Shown: piece after piece, positions 23,809 through 35,441 of the stretch
Numbering within the stretch: the first letter of the stretch is position 1
Layout: each line of letters starts with the position of its first letter
Source: Cladosporium sp. IMV 00045
Lineage: Eukaryota; Ascomycota; Dothideomycetes; Cladosporiales; Cladosporiaceae
Direction: 5' to 3'
Assembly: GCA_001931905.2 (NCBI GenBank)
Contig: MSJI02000646.1
Coordinates: 62,001 to 126,000 of the forward strand
Length of the DNA stretch: 64,000 bases
Position numbers and translations under genes: made by a program
The notes under the pieces: generated by a model
The model's database searches: none
Seen by the model: only the letters and a program-made list of their open reading frames with translations
What the model was told of the DNA's origin: nothing

Positions 23809-24183
23809 GGCGGTGAGATGATTTGGCTACATGCATGTGCTGACATTTTGACTTCGTCTGGATATGAATGAATGGTTGTATGGCGACGTTATACGCCACT
23901 TACTAATAGATGTTGGGACATTGTTTCACTCGCTTTAGCAAGGCTTTGAAAATACGCACATTGTCGCCAGAGTTGGGTCGCAGACAGCGTAGAGAGGGTT
24001 TTGATTCTGAAGAAGAAGCAGTTTGTTTACACTCGTGAGACAGGAACGATTGAGCAGTGATGAATACATAAATGCCCGGCAAAAACAATATCAATACACG
24101 ATGACGTGAAAACGGAGAGAAGATATGCCTGGAACACTCACTACACGCGAAGTCGATGAACGAATCATCTCAACCAGCTCACA
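23809..24183. other. Convergent 3' region, phosphatase and hydrolase (copy 1)
   Basis: 375 bp between two converging genes, matched in copy 2. No gene seen. Confidence 0.5.
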
Positions 24184-25307
24184 TTACTTTCGGCGATGAG
24201 CCTCCACGATGAAGTTGATGGCAGCGCCAAAAGCTTTTTCGCGGTCGCTTTTGTTGTCGACGAGGGCAGAGGGAACTTTCGTTCAACCCGAATCAGCCAT
24301 GTGTCGTCTACCATAGGTGCAATCGTCAGCACATACCTTCCAACCACCCGTGAAACCCGTTCTCGAAAACCATACTCTCGACCCTCCCTCCAGTCCCAGC
24401 CCTACCTTTCTCAAGATCCCGCTTCAACCGCTCCTCGAAGGACAATTGTTCGTACAGCAGGATATCGATCGCTGGGACGATAAGCAGCAGATCTCGTGGC
24501 AGGTCTTCCGTAGATTTGAAACTCGGGCTAAGACGCGCATCGTTCTTTCTATTCTCCACGCATCCAGCCGCGTATGCGTCGTACAGCGGCATGAGGAACT
24601 CCGTTGGATCTTTGGCGGGGAAGCCGGGCGGTTTTGGTTTCTGCCAGGGGGGAATGCTCAGGTCGAGCTTCATGTCGTCAGATCAGAATCATCACCGACG
24701 CATACAAGTCAAGAAAAGAATAAAACCCAGACTTCCAAACTTCCAGACTCACCAGCGCGTAAAACCCAACCGCGGCTTTCGCCCGCCTACCTGCCACCAT
24801 CATCAAATTTGCACCAGCCGAGAAGCCACTGACGGTCAAGATTCCCGGATCGGCATTCCAAAGCTCTTTCGCGTTTGCTATCGACCATTCCACGGCATCT
24901 TCGGCGTCTTCATGCGCGGCTGGATACACGTTCGCTGGTGCGTGGCGATACTGCACGGACACGACCACGGCGGACGAGCGATCTCGCAAGAGCGCGCAGA
25001 AGGACGCATCATACTCTGCGATTCCGCCTAGGAAGGCACCGCCGTGGAAATCGATGTGGACTGGTCGGGGGTTGGGAGTCTGGGGGGATTTGGGGGTGAA
25101 GACGATGGCGCGGAGGTGGTGTTTGCTGCGCGTGGGGATGTGGATGACTTGATGCTTGGGAGAGGTGAGGTAGGCGTGAATGGAGATGGGGAACGAGGCG
25201 AGTTGTAAAGGGACTAGACGCCATCGATGGGGCCAGGGGATGTTGGGGTGGGTGAGGGCGGTGATAAGGGGTTCGAAGAAGGAGAGGGCGAAGGTGATGG
25301 AGTTCAT
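24184..25307 (-). CDS. Alpha/beta-hydrolase, hormone-sensitive-lipase type, copy 1
   Basis: Exons on the minus strand: 25307..24753, 24667..24337 and 24275..24184, 325 residues. The oxyanion motif HGG (HIDFHGGAFLGGIAEYD, about residues 84-100), the nucleophile elbow GFSAG (TVSGFSAGANLMM, about 158-170), an Asp in VPAIDILL and a His in NGFHGWLEV complete the expected catalytic set of this esterase/lipase family. The N-terminal segment (MNSITFALSFFEPLITALTH) is hydrophobic and may bind membrane. Introns of 85 and 61 bp restore frame, and both are kept in copy 2. The end (NFIVEAHRRK) is in the frame after the last intron. Substrate unknown; a carboxylic ester is expected. Confidence 0.85.
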
Positions 25308-26303
25308 TTTGAGGGAATTGTTGATTGCCTGTTGACAGCGCTGAAACTGGGCATATTAAGAAGTAATGTTTGTTTGATCAACAGTCATCCGAGTTCAGGT
25401 CATTCGTCTGTAGCATCATGGCGCTCGCATCTTTCCAGCTGCATTCATGCGAATGCGAAGATGGCGTGAGCGGCGATGTGGTGCATGACTTTCGTTCGTT
25501 GAAGCGATGCTGATTTCAAGGCAGGACGGCACATTGCGATACGTCGCACAACGCTTCAGTATCGCTGCGAATGGCACACTCCACTCATATGTTGGAAGTA
25601 GCGATCCTGTTCCTGTAAGTGAGGTAACCCAAATTCCCGGATGTATGGCAAACAGAAGCAAGGGGTGTCTCTAGCGTGAAGCCCTAGCGCCAAACACATG
25701 CAGGCCGACGTCAGTGGAGAAAGGCTCGTGACTTCCACCTTGGAAGTGAAGGGCGAGATCGAGAAAATGTTTGACCACTGCGCCCTGCATCCCGCCAGAC
25801 CCTGCCACTCACGAGCGAACACGATGTGCACGCAGTTCAGTCCGGGGGAGATCAAGCATGCGCTGTGGTCAATGTAAGGCTGCGACGGGGCCCTCTGTGC
25901 GCTGACTGTGCGCCGCCCACTGTTTGCAATCCGATGACGATGCTTGAGAAAAAGGATGTGTCTTCAAAACCACCTCCCTCTCAACCTTGTCCTTGACCAT
26001 TGTTGCGGTATGCTTCTTTGATCATCCCTAACTAGCCTCGTTTGCCACAGCAATCCACGGCCAAATCACGTGTCAAGGCAAGTGAATTGAATCCAGACCT
26101 CTTCCAAGCAGTATCGACTGGACGCCGCGTATTGCCGGCAGCGGCTTGTGAGGAGGGAAGGAAAGAAGGAGGGAAGGCTGCGTCAACCCGCAGCAAGCGA
26201 GCGCCACCCATCGCAAAAGCACAATATCAAAGGCTCACTTCACTTGCCGTTCTGACCCACCACAACACATTGCATCGCCGCCACCAGCCGCAAGCAGCCC
26301 ATC
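25308..26303. other. Divergent intergenic region, hydrolase and glycine-zipper gene (copy 1)
   Basis: About 1 kb between two diverging genes, matched in copy 2 at 40456..41436 with substitutions and small indels. No frame is conserved in both copies. Promoter function for both neighbours is likely. Confidence 0.5.
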
Positions 26304-27730
26304 ATGGAGAAACTAGTGCTGCGTGGTATCATGTATGGTGCCGACAAGATCCCGGACAGCTGGTTCGATAAGGTACCTGGAGGCTTCTTCAAGGAAAAGG
26401 AACAGGAGCGTCGCGACCATCGAAACGAAGAGAAGCGACGCAGCAAACGTGATAAATCGCGCCGTCGACGACACAGCGACGAGTACGGGGATCGTCGGGC
26501 TCGCCGCAACGACGACGAGGAGTATTACGAATACGATCGATATGCGCGTCCAAGCGAAACGCGCAGAAGACATGCCCGCAGCAGAAGCTCATACGACGGA
26601 AGCAATGATTTTGGTCCGAGCTACGAGGACAGAGATCGCCGTTACGCCGCAATGAGCAGGACCTACCATGAGGATGGTGATCGACACGGCTACGACGAAG
26701 ACCTCTCGCGACACGGCAGCTCGAGAAAGAGTCATGCGTCGCATGGCAGACCTCGCGACTCTCCGCCTATCGACGACCCAAGATCGCCTGCATCTTCTAA
26801 TAACTCGAATATCATCAACAGTCGCAACTCCGCAGCCGCAGCTGCAGCAAGCGCTGGCACTGCTGCCGCACTGTCGCAACAGGCCCAAAGATCTCCACCA
26901 CCGCCCGCAGCTCCTGTGGTAACTCCTATCGTGACCGGTTACGTTCCCTATTCCAACATCTACGGACCGGGTGCCACACAGTCCCCAGCGACATACCAGG
27001 CATACCCACCCCCACCACCAGCGTCCATCACGAATTCAATCCAACCCAACGGTCTGAACCAAGTCTCGCCTCCCCCAGCACCACCTCCGGCGTCCCAGTT
27101 TACCAACTCGCCCTCTGCGTCACCCTACGATCCACGCAACTTTGCAGGACCCTTCCAAGCCCCCTCCCCTCGCCAACAAGACCCCTATACGCCATCCCGC
27201 TCTCCCTCCCCACCGCGCCGCACACGCAGCGAACGTCGTCCGGCCCGCGACGCAGACCGTCCATCCCGTGGTATGCCTCTCTCCCGACTCTGCACAAGCG
27301 TCAACCTCTCGCAACAAGGCCTAGGCTATAGCGCTGTCAGCGCCGTCGCTGGAGGTCTTGTAGACAGTAGAATTGGCAAAGACCGCGCACCCGCTACCAC
27401 AGGAGCCTCGATAGACGGAACAGGTGCTAATACCTTTGAAGCTAGCCAAAGATTCGTAGACCCTCGGAAGCCCATGCCGCCGCCACCGCATGCTTCGACG
27501 CCATCGTCATCGTCAGGGTAAGAAACCACCAGTCGCATGAACGCGGTTCCAGAGCACAATCCTTTCTCTGCCCTTTGTACACATCCTCACTCATTTCGCC
27601 TCACAGACGCCGCGATGACCGCCGCACCTCCGAATGGGCACAAGACCAAGACACGCGCTCACGCCGCGAGGCGCGCGACCGCGCCCGTCGCGAATCTCAA
27701 GCCGACGCGGGTGGATATCGCTCTGAGTAG
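26304..27730 (+). CDS. RS-rich glycine-zipper protein, copy 1
   Basis: Exons 26304..27517 and 27607..27730, 445 residues. The N-terminus (MEKLVLRGIMYGADKIPDSW, then FDKVPGGFF) is conserved between copies and typical of a fungal protein family of unknown role. It is followed by an Arg/Ser/Asp-rich region, a poly-Ala tract (about 172-185) and a Pro-rich region with YNPY-like and PYDPRNF motifs. Near residues 338-380 lies a glycine-zipper-like segment (GLGYSAVSAVAGGLVDSRIG) of the kind that packs helices in membranes. The last exon is Arg-rich (RRDDRRTSEWAQDQDTRSRR). The donor GTAAGA at 27518 and acceptor at 27606 restore the frame. Function unknown. Confidence 0.75.
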
Positions 27731-28596
27731 AATTCGGGCGATAGGAGACCGCGGGTTGAGTAAGTAATGGGTGGAGGAGTTGACGGACCTTTTTATGATG
27801 GCGGACTGGGTGGTTGCTTGCTTGACGACGCTGAGGGGGTTGGTTGATGACTGATGATATGAAGTAACGAGAATCATGACATGAGTGGAGAGCGATGGTT
27901 CGGAGCGTTCTTGTGCGTTCTTGCATGTCGTTTCTTTCTGGAGGATTGAACGCTTTTGCCCTGTGGTCTTCCTTTTCCTTTCTTGTTTTCTGAATTATCC
28001 TGCAGAATTACTTATCGTGAAAGGTCGCTGGCCGCCTGCTCCTTTGTACTCTATGCATGCTACGAGTTTTGGTGTTTTGGCCAACACACGCGTCCGAGTC
28101 TCAGTCTGTCGGACCCCTGCGATGGCTTCGACTCAACCAGCAGCGTGTGCAACATGTACGGTTTTATTTTGATTTTTCGCTCCGACGAATGGGTTTCAAG
28201 AGACAATGTGATTCAACGTGAGGATAGATGAATACATTAGATATTCGCTGAACAGAACAGAAATGCACGAATCAAAGGAGAAAAACGAAGAGGAAATCAG
28301 ACTCATCACGCCTGGAGAGCCGAGCAGACGAAACTGAGACTTGTCTGCCGCCCCGGTGGCGTGCTGAAACTTTCGGTTGCTCCGAAAGTAAAGAAGAATC
28401 CGATGCGCCTGGCTGAGGAACGTGGGAGTGGAAAAGAAAAGAGGGCTCCACGCGAGAATCGACGCTTAAGGACGCGCGAGAAAACCGATAAAAAAAAAAA
28501 AAGAAAAAAGAAAATACCCAAAAGGAGATTCCAACACCGTGCCAAAAAGAAAAAGAGAAGAACTTTTGGACGAGACGGATCAGCCATGAAAGCCAT
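27731..28596. other. Convergent 3' region, glycine-zipper gene and aquaglyceroporin (copy 1)
   Basis: About 0.87 kb, with an A-rich run at about 28491-28512. Copy 2 aligns with many indels. No gene seen. Confidence 0.5.
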
Positions 28597-30270
28597 TTAC
28601 TCCGGCCTCCCAAATCTCCGATCGAGCCACTCCGTAGCAACAGCATCCCTATGACTATCCCCACTCGAAGCCGTACTGTCAGACCCAGCCCTGTCGAAGC
28701 CCTCCCGCTGCTGTTGCTGATGCTGCTCGGCACCATTCTGCACATAGCTTTCCACAGTCTTCAACTCGCCGCCCTCGAGCCTGCGGTTGACGTCGTCCGC
28801 TTTGGCCGGCTTGCGCAAGATTTTGTCGAAAAATTGGCCTTCCTTCTGCAAGCCCTTCTTCCTCCACAGCGTGCCGGAGTAGTTGATTGGGCTCTCGCCG
28901 CCCTTGAAAATGCAGCCGTCGTAGGCGATGCCGCCGATGATGCCGCCGACCATGGGCGCGACCCACGCGCCCCAGATCCAGAAGTTTTTGAAATCTGTGA
29001 AAGCGTGCAGCGGGTAGCCGACGGCGATTGCTGCGAGGCGGGGGCCGAGATCGCGGGCTGGGTTGAAACAGCCTCGAGTCGTCCAGCCGAGTGCCATGCA
29101 GGTCGTTGTGATGAGGAGGCCAATGATCAGGGCGTGCATACCGGCTCCGGGGGGCGAGTTGCCGCTGTCACCGAGTGCGAGAATTCCGCAAGCGATGACG
29201 GCGCTGCCGAGCATTTCCACTGTGAAAGCGGTAGAGACGCTGATGTAGTCGGCCTGCGGTTGGGTGTAGAAGTTGACGCCCGTCGTTTCCGGGATCAGGG
29301 CGCCGTCCATGTGCAGAATGCTGTCTTTGTGGACCGCGAAGGCGAGCAGTGCGCCGACGAAGGCGCCAAGGATTTGTGCGAGGATGTACGTTGGGAGGCG
29401 ACGTGCTGGAAAACCACGGAAGATGGAGAGCATGACGACGAGCATGGGGTTGAGGAAGCCACCTGAAGAGCCACCGGCAACGTAGATGCCAATCATTACG
29501 GCGAAGCCCCATGACCACCAGACTGTGTTTTGATTACCGGAAGATGATTCTGAGACGTAGACGCTGAGGTTGGCGCTGGTGCCGAGGAACATGAAAACGG
29601 TCATCCCCAGAAACTCCGCCAAAGGACGTGTGAACTGCATCCTGAATCGTGCCCAAATATTGAATGGCTGGGAGCTCAGTGGGAGGGCACTATCCATGTG
29701 AGCGTAAGAATCGCCATTCTGGTGCGCCTGACGTTTCTGGCGCTTGATGGCTTCTGCCTCGCTGATGGATTGCGCATCGTCAACGGGGTCATAGTCCCCT
29801 TGCCCCTCCCGCATATCTTCCGTAGCCTCCATTTGGGGATTAGGTTCGGTCTCGCCTTTCTCATCTGGCTTGTAAGTGCCGGTTCTCTTTGGCTGCCATC
29901 TGACCGTTCGTGGGAAGTTGCCGGCAAGCGAGAAGCCGCCGTTGTCCATTTCTTGCTGCTGCATCCAGGGGTTGGCTTCCTCGTAGCCTTGTTGATAATA
30001 TGCGTCGTGATGACCTCTCGAATTGTTGCCGTAAGCGGGAGGTCCTGCAAGGCCATGGTCTGTAATTGTGTCTGAAGTTGGTGGCCGATCCAGAGTGGCT
30101 TGCGTTGGCTGTCTCGCTACATCTGCGTATCTTGGGCGTGATGGTGCTGTCTGCCGGCTGTCCATAGCTGGTCTGCTTTGAGCTGGCTGCAAAGACGGTG
30201 TTTCGTGGACGGTTTCCATTGTTATTTGACGATTGCCCGGCTGGGGCCGTGATTCGTTAGTAGACATCAT
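28597..30270 (-). CDS. Aquaglyceroporin, MIP family, copy 1
   Basis: Single exon, 557 residues. A long hydrophilic N-terminus (about 210 residues, Gln/Pro/Arg-rich) precedes six membrane helices, starting near RPLAEFLGMTVFMFLGTSAN. The first pore box reads GGFLNPM, so the canonical NPA has become NPM and the usual His is lost. The second reads RGCFNPARDLGP, with the Asp typical of glycerol facilitators. The C-terminal tail of about 110 residues is charged with Gln/Glu runs. MIP channels pass glycerol, water or other small solutes across the plasma membrane; long cytosolic ends are usual for Fps1-like fungal channels that respond to osmotic stress. The start could be either of the two adjacent Met codons. 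Confidence 0.92.
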   Translation of the reverse strand: MMSTNESRPQPGNRQITMETVHETPSLQPAQSRPAMDSRQTAPSRPRYADVARQPTQATLDRPPTSDTITDHGLAGPPAYGNNSRGHHDAYYQQGYEEANPWMQQQEMDNGGFSLAGNFPRTVRWQPKRTGTYKPDEKGETEPNPQMEATEDMREGQGDYDPVDDAQSISEAEAIKRQKRQAHQNGDSYAHMDSALPLSSQPFNIWARFRMQFTRPLAEFLGMTVFMFLGTSANLSVYVSESSSGNQNTVWWSWGFAVMIGIYVAGGSSGGFLNPMLVVMLSIFRGFPARRLPTYILAQILGAFVGALLAFAVHKDSILHMDGALIPETTGVNFYTQPQADYISVSTAFTVEMLGSAVIACGILALGDSGNSPPGAGMHALIIGLLITTTCMALGWTTRGCFNPARDLGPRLAAIAVGYPLHAFTDFKNFWIWGAWVAPMVGGIIGGIAYDGCIFKGGESPINYSGTLWRKKGLQKEGQFFDKILRKPAKADDVNRRLEGGELKTVESYVQNGAEQHQQQQREGFDRAGSDSTASSGDSHRDAVATEWLDRRFGRPE

Positions 30271-31234
30271 CGCTCCTCACTAGATGTCGAAACACTGCGA
30301 AGATACCCCAGAAAGGAGATGGGGAGGATGAGATTGAAAATCCAGCAGGATGAAACGACTCTGGAGGATGGTGAATGATTGCTGTTATATCTTGGATTGT
30401 CGCCTCTACGGTTGGACCGAAGGAAAAGGCTCCGCTGAAGATGATTGCGTTTGACTGATACAAAGCGAAGTGATTGAGGTGCTGCTGGCATTTGGGGTCA
30501 AGAGAAGGGGGCACGGGAAAGCTCATATTATACAGACCAGTGCGGCAACAAGTGGACGTGAGGCATATGCATAGAAAACGTTAGCGCCAAATTTTTTAGA
30601 CCCAAAGACATCACAACGAGGGATCGCGGGAAAGGGCAGGCTCGATAGCGGCACAGGCCAGAGGAAAGGGGACAAGAATGACGCAAGAGCGTCGACAAAA
30701 AGCTGTGATGCGTGCTTGAATCGGTTATTGCCATCTCGCACCAGTCCACAAAATAACGGGTGAGAGTGGATCGGAAGAGTAGAACTTTGAAGAAAGAGCA
30801 CGACCGCTCGAAATTGGACGTCGAAAACTGCCAGATGCGCCGGTCAAACTACACTCACAGCAGCATCACATAGAGGCCCATCAAAGATCCCTGGTGACAT
30901 GTCCTGCCGATTCAGGTACCGATCGGTGCCTCCGTAGATCTTGTCTCTCGCGAGGTGAAGCGGCTGCCCTGAGTGATGCTTCTTCTGCGCGCTTGTGATG
31001 CGTACGGACGGATCTTGAAACCTCTTGAAGCGGCTGTGCGGCATGTCTCCTTGTCCGATGCGCAGTGGTACATAGTGATCTTTCCAATATCGACCGTTTA
31101 CTAGGATCGAGGCGAGTTGTATTGCGCGTAAGCGGTCACTTTGCGGCGATGCGGTGGAATCACGACAGAGTGACGTTGGAGAAAAGGTTTTGAGTGCAAA
31201 GTTTAATCTCGGCTGCTCGGACGCCGTTGTTCAG
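30271..31234. promoter_or_regulatory. Aquaglyceroporin upstream region with a well-conserved block (copy 1)
   Basis: Upstream of a minus-strand gene. The part at about 30538-30755 is nearly identical to 45600-45812 of copy 2, better kept than the flanks, which differ by indels. That suggests a promoter or 5' leader under constraint. Frames in it (30523..30801) read through in both copies, but I do not trust them as protein. Confidence 0.45.
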
Positions 31235-31754
31235 ACGGTCGGCCATACCTACAAAAGTGCCAAAAATATGAAAAATAAAATACCAAAGTGCCAAAATCCA
31301 AACTTCATTTAACGTAGTTATCACTTAATTAATCGTTTAATCGTCGCCTATAATACATAATAATAACCCATTTTTACTCTATTATTATGCCGATTTGCTA
31401 CCTAGTTATACTCTTACGTAGCCTATTAATTAATTAGAAATCCTTCTATATAATAGTTACGCGCTTTACGTAGATAGTAGCTAGGTTTACTACTAAGAAA
31501 TCTAGATTAGTATTAATCGCTATATAAATCGTTAATTATTTTACTTACTTTTAAATTAGGAGACTAGAAACGCCTCGGCTACCTCCTAGATCGTACCTAA
31601 CGTAGTCGTAGTAAAGCGCAAACCTTAACCTAAGACGCTTACGTCCTACGTAACTTCACGGTATAGGCGCGCGAACGAGGTCTTAGGGATAAGGAGATCG
31701 GTCGCCTTCTAGTAGCGACGGATCTTACGGAGAGCGATAGCTAGATTAATCGTT
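31235..31754. repeat. AT-rich RIP-like sequence at the contig end
   Basis: The repeated block stops at about 31234 and sequence of a different kind begins. Two copies of AAGTGCCAAAA lie at about 31254-31297; then follows a stretch full of TA dinucleotides with very few CA or TG, the usual mark of repeat-induced point mutation on a transposon. No open frame survives. It has no counterpart after the end of copy 2. Probably the edge of an inactivated transposable element; the element type cannot be told. Confidence 0.7.
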
Positions 31755-31774
31755 NNNNNNNNNNNNNNNNNNNN
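31755..31774. other. Assembly gap (20 N)
   Basis: Twenty N, probably a placeholder of unknown size. It separates the RIP-like sequence from the truncated start of the second block copy. Confidence 0.99.
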
Positions 31775-33477
31775 GACGACGACATTGAAGAAATTCTTCG
31801 TTCAGGACAAGCCATTGAAGATCCGCAGCTGGCTTGGGCAGCACGCTACATGTCGCCGCTGCCACCAAACAGAGAATCGCCCAGGTCTGACGATGCGTCT
31901 GACTCGTGGCAAGGCTTCATGTACAGCCAGCCAGTGCTCGCCGACGACAGCCCTGAAATGCTAGCCATGCGTTTCGACAAGTTCACTTGCGGCATTCTGT
32001 CCGTCATGGATGGTCCATCTGAGAACCCATGGCGTACACTAATTTGGCCACTGGCCTTGGACTCGCCTGCTTTGTATCATGCATTACTTGCAATGACGGC
32101 ATATCATGCTTCGCAAGATCTTCCTAGACTCAGATTGACAGGACACGAGCATAAGTCGAGGAGCATCCGCTTCATTCAAGAGGGAATCAGAGATCACAGC
32201 ATGACCGACCAGACCGCAATCGCGACCGCATTGGCTCTCGGTTTCTCAGAATCTTGGGATCAACATACCGCCACTGGCAACACGCACATCAAGGGTGCAC
32301 AAGCCCTTGTCAAAAGGTCTCTATCAGAACACCATAGCAACCCTCTTCGCGACGGAGAACTCGCTCGTCTGAAGTTCTTGTGTAACGCGTGGGTTTACAT
32401 GGATGTCATCGCACGTTTGACTTCAGTCGACAGCGACGAGTCTAACGACTTCGACAACACATTCCTCCTCTCATCTGACGCACCGCAGATGATAATGGGC
32501 GAGCCGGGTCTTCCAGGATTCGGTATCGATTTCGGTATGCCCATTGATGCCCGTGTCGACCCGCTGATGGGCTGCGCGAACACGCTGTTCCCACTGGTTG
32601 GCCGCGTGGCAAACCTAGTCCGCAAAGTCTGCAGGTCGATGAAGACGTCGCCTGCCCTCATCAGCCAGGCCAACGATCTGAAAATCGCCCTTGAAACATG
32701 GGATCCTCCCACTTACATCGAGCCGCCAGAAGATCCCACCGCTCAGGTTCAGCACATGCTGCAGACCGCCGAGGCTTACAGGTGGGCCACTCTGCTGCAC
32801 CTTCATCGCTCCGTGCCTGAGCTGCCCTGTCTGCCTTCGACTGAATTGGCCGAGAAGGCTCTGAGCTACCTCGCCACAGTGCCTCTCGCTAGCCGCACTG
32901 TCGTGGTGCAAATCTACCCACTCATGGTCGCCGGCTGCGAGGCTGTCTCTTCCGAGGACAGACAATGGATCCGCGACCGATGGAGGGCGATGGGCTTGCG
33001 CATGCGCATTGGCGTGATCGACAAGTGCGCATTAGTCACGGAAGAAGTCTGGCGCAGAAAGGACGCATACGAAGCGCAGCCGAGCCACTCTCGCAGACTG
33101 GTGGCGACCTCAGAGCTGCAGCCGATCCGCCGTCGTGGCGAGCCGCTGAAGCGCACGCGCTCAGGCTTCGAGGACGCGGATCCAGGCCGCAAGGGCATGG
33201 TGTACAGCTGGGTCGAGGGCGACAGCAACTTCTCTGGCGAGGGCAGTGGAGCCGGCTCGCCGGACTCCAATGGTTTCGATGGAGAACGCTTCCCGCGCAG
33301 ACCTAGACCGCTGCCGCTGAACATTGGCAAGATGGACCCGGCTTACACGATACGAGGCCACTTGCATTGGGTTGGTGTGATGTGGGACTGGGGTTGGGAA
33401 GGTAAGAGGCGAACTCACCCTAGAAAAAGTCGTGTCGATCCTCAAGCTAACGTGTTCTCGCAGTTCTTCTTGGTTGA
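31775..33477 (+). CDS. Zn(2)-Cys(6)-type transcription factor, copy 2 (5' part missing in gap)
   Basis: Exons 31775..33401 and 33464..33477, open from the gap edge in frame with codon DDDIEEILRS of copy 1. The Fungal_trans_2 region is complete, but the zinc cluster and N-terminus are not in the sequence because of the gap. The two proteins differ at only a few sites over about 540 residues (for example SDHHRN/SEHHSN and GDGNF/GDSNF), while the DNA shows many silent changes. The last intron is kept with its branch site. Whether the gene is whole beyond the gap cannot be seen. Confidence 0.85.
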
Positions 33478-34735
33478 GATGCCCTTCTCTCAACATCTGC
33501 GTTTCGATGGGTAATGACTTTATGGCGTGGAGATGGTGGAACAAAAAAAGTATCGTGCGATGGTTGTGCTCGCATCATTACGTGGAGCATTATTTCGGCT
33601 TGTCGTCTTTCTTTTGGGGTTGTTGAACCGAGGATGAATCCTTTCAAGCGAAGCATTTGGGAAAAGCGATCGGACAGCCGCTGACCTTGTTTCTCGATTC
33701 GAAAAGAAAAAACGAAAATGATCATGACCCGTGTCTCCGGCACACGATGAGCTGTTGTTTACTGGAGCGGTTTTAGCGGGATATTCTGTTGCTGTTGTCC
33801 TTTCGGACTGGCGCTGGGGGAGTTTTCTGATCCATCGGTCCTTCGATACTTTGTCTTCTTGTATCTTGCATTTGTTCGAACTCGCTGATCGATGACTTTG
33901 TCTTCTTTCCTTTGCGGAACATCTGGGGAGTAATGGGCGACGATCGGTAAATGGAACCACAACAAAAAGGCAGTGTCTTTTAAATACACTTAGATCCTCT
34001 AATCTGAACTGTCTTTTTTCTTTTTTCCTACCTTGCTGCGAACCAGACTTCCTGATATATACCTTAGTCCCAGCGCCCGAGAATCTGACCACCGTCTCAA
34101 CCCGTGTCATGGTCTTTTTATCTCGGACAAGATACGTAGGCGAAATGCGTATCTGCGTATCATTCAGTTCCCGCGAGTCGACAGGGAACGATCGTCACGT
34201 GTCAAACCCCATCCCAATGCGGTATCGTAATGCGACCCGTCGGCAAGCCACCACCACATGTCAACGCGCAAACCCACCGCGATAGAGAGCTTCCAATCGT
34301 GCTTCTCTGACGCAGAGGTAGCTCAGGATCTCCCCATTTCCCCTCCCTTAGACTTCGCATTTCATGGTCTACTTTCATTTCTCATGGCCGTCAGACTTGC
34401 CGCACACGGTTACTGCTTGTGGAACCCTTCCCAGCGATTTGCTTATCAAGAGAGCAAACTGCTGAAAGATGAGGGGTAGCTGGGTGAGAGGGGTGATCTA
34501 TAGTTTTTGTGAGAGTAAGGTAGGCAGTGATGTTCATCGCCAGTGTATATACAAATAGTCGTAGCAGGGTCAGGACGGCAAGTAAAAATGCTTTGAGGTT
34601 TGTTTTTTCCCCAATAGTCCACCTATACCTTACCACTTGCATAATCGATCAAATCGATCAACCCAAACACGCGAGTCGCCTAAGCACAGCAGCAGCAGCA
34701 ATCGACCAAACCCAGAAATAGAAGCACAAGCAATC
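33478..34735. other. Intergenic, regulator to cupin (copy 2)
   Basis: Matches 18354..19577 with substitutions and small indels. No gene seen. Confidence 0.6.
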
Positions 34736-35268
34736 ATGGGCTCCAAACCAATCGCTTTCGAATACCACCAAAACGCCCAAACAGCTTTCAAACCGCCTCT
34801 CATCGCCAATGAGAACGCCTTTCTGGGCGACGTGGCCACCTCCGAAAAAAACGACTCCCAAGCGCCCATCTCCGCAGGCTTCTACCGTCTGGAAAAAGGT
34901 ATGTTATCATAAGCCAAGGAAAAGAACCACAGCCCAGCCCTCGAGTCTCCATGGGCGGCGGGCGGCGAGGCGGCTCGAATCCCACGATTCGGGGCAAAGA
35001 AATCATCCACAAGAAACAAAGAGGACAAGGCATTGCCACTGACACAGCTGGGCATGAACCAGGCACCCCCCTCGTGTACGAGTACACGTACCACGAGATG
35101 AAGATCATCGTCGACGGCAGCTTCGACATCTCGGACGAGACGGGCAACAAAGTCCACGCGACCAAGGGTGACGTCTTCTACTTCCCCAAGGGCTCCAAGA
35201 TTACTTTCACCACGGAGGATTTTGGGCTGGGGTTTTTCGTTGGGCAGAGGAAGGAGGGTGGTGCGTAG
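34736..35268 (+). CDS. EutQ-like cupin protein, copy 2
   Basis: Exons 34736..34898 and 35063..35268, 122 residues, exon sizes identical to copy 1. Protein changes are minimal (EGND/EKND near the exon end, KKDGA/KEGGA at the C-terminus). The intron (164 bp) is shorter and more diverged than the exons, which supports the splice model. The cupin block and its possible metal ligands are unchanged. Confidence 0.82.
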
Positions 35269-35441
35269 GCAAGGAAGGGAATGTGATTTTTGGGTCGGGA
35301 TGAGTTTGATGATTTGCGAGAGGTTTGGTTACTGGCTTGCTTGTTTGCTTGGTGTGTGAGAATGTGATGGTTCGAGATTGGGGTATTTTACAATTTGGTA
35401 AGGTGGGAAAAGAAGATTCTTATCGTCTTTCCTTCTTCGCC

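Larger units (their letters stand above)
16651..31234. repeat. 14.6-kb repeated block, copy 1
   Basis: This stretch matches 31775..46279 in the same orientation over its whole length. By eye, differences run at a few percent in coding parts, with extra indels between genes. It carries seven genes: regulator, cupin, CHS5, phosphatase, hydrolase, glycine-zipper protein and aquaglyceroporin. The left edge given is only where copy 2 begins after the N gap, so the true extent may reach further left. The right edge is where the two copies stop aligning, just after TTTAATCTCGGCTG. Confidence 0.93.

Noticed and set aside
28651..29466. Plus-strand frame of 271 residues
   Set aside because: Antisense shadow of the aquaglyceroporin gene, whose protein is clearly conserved.
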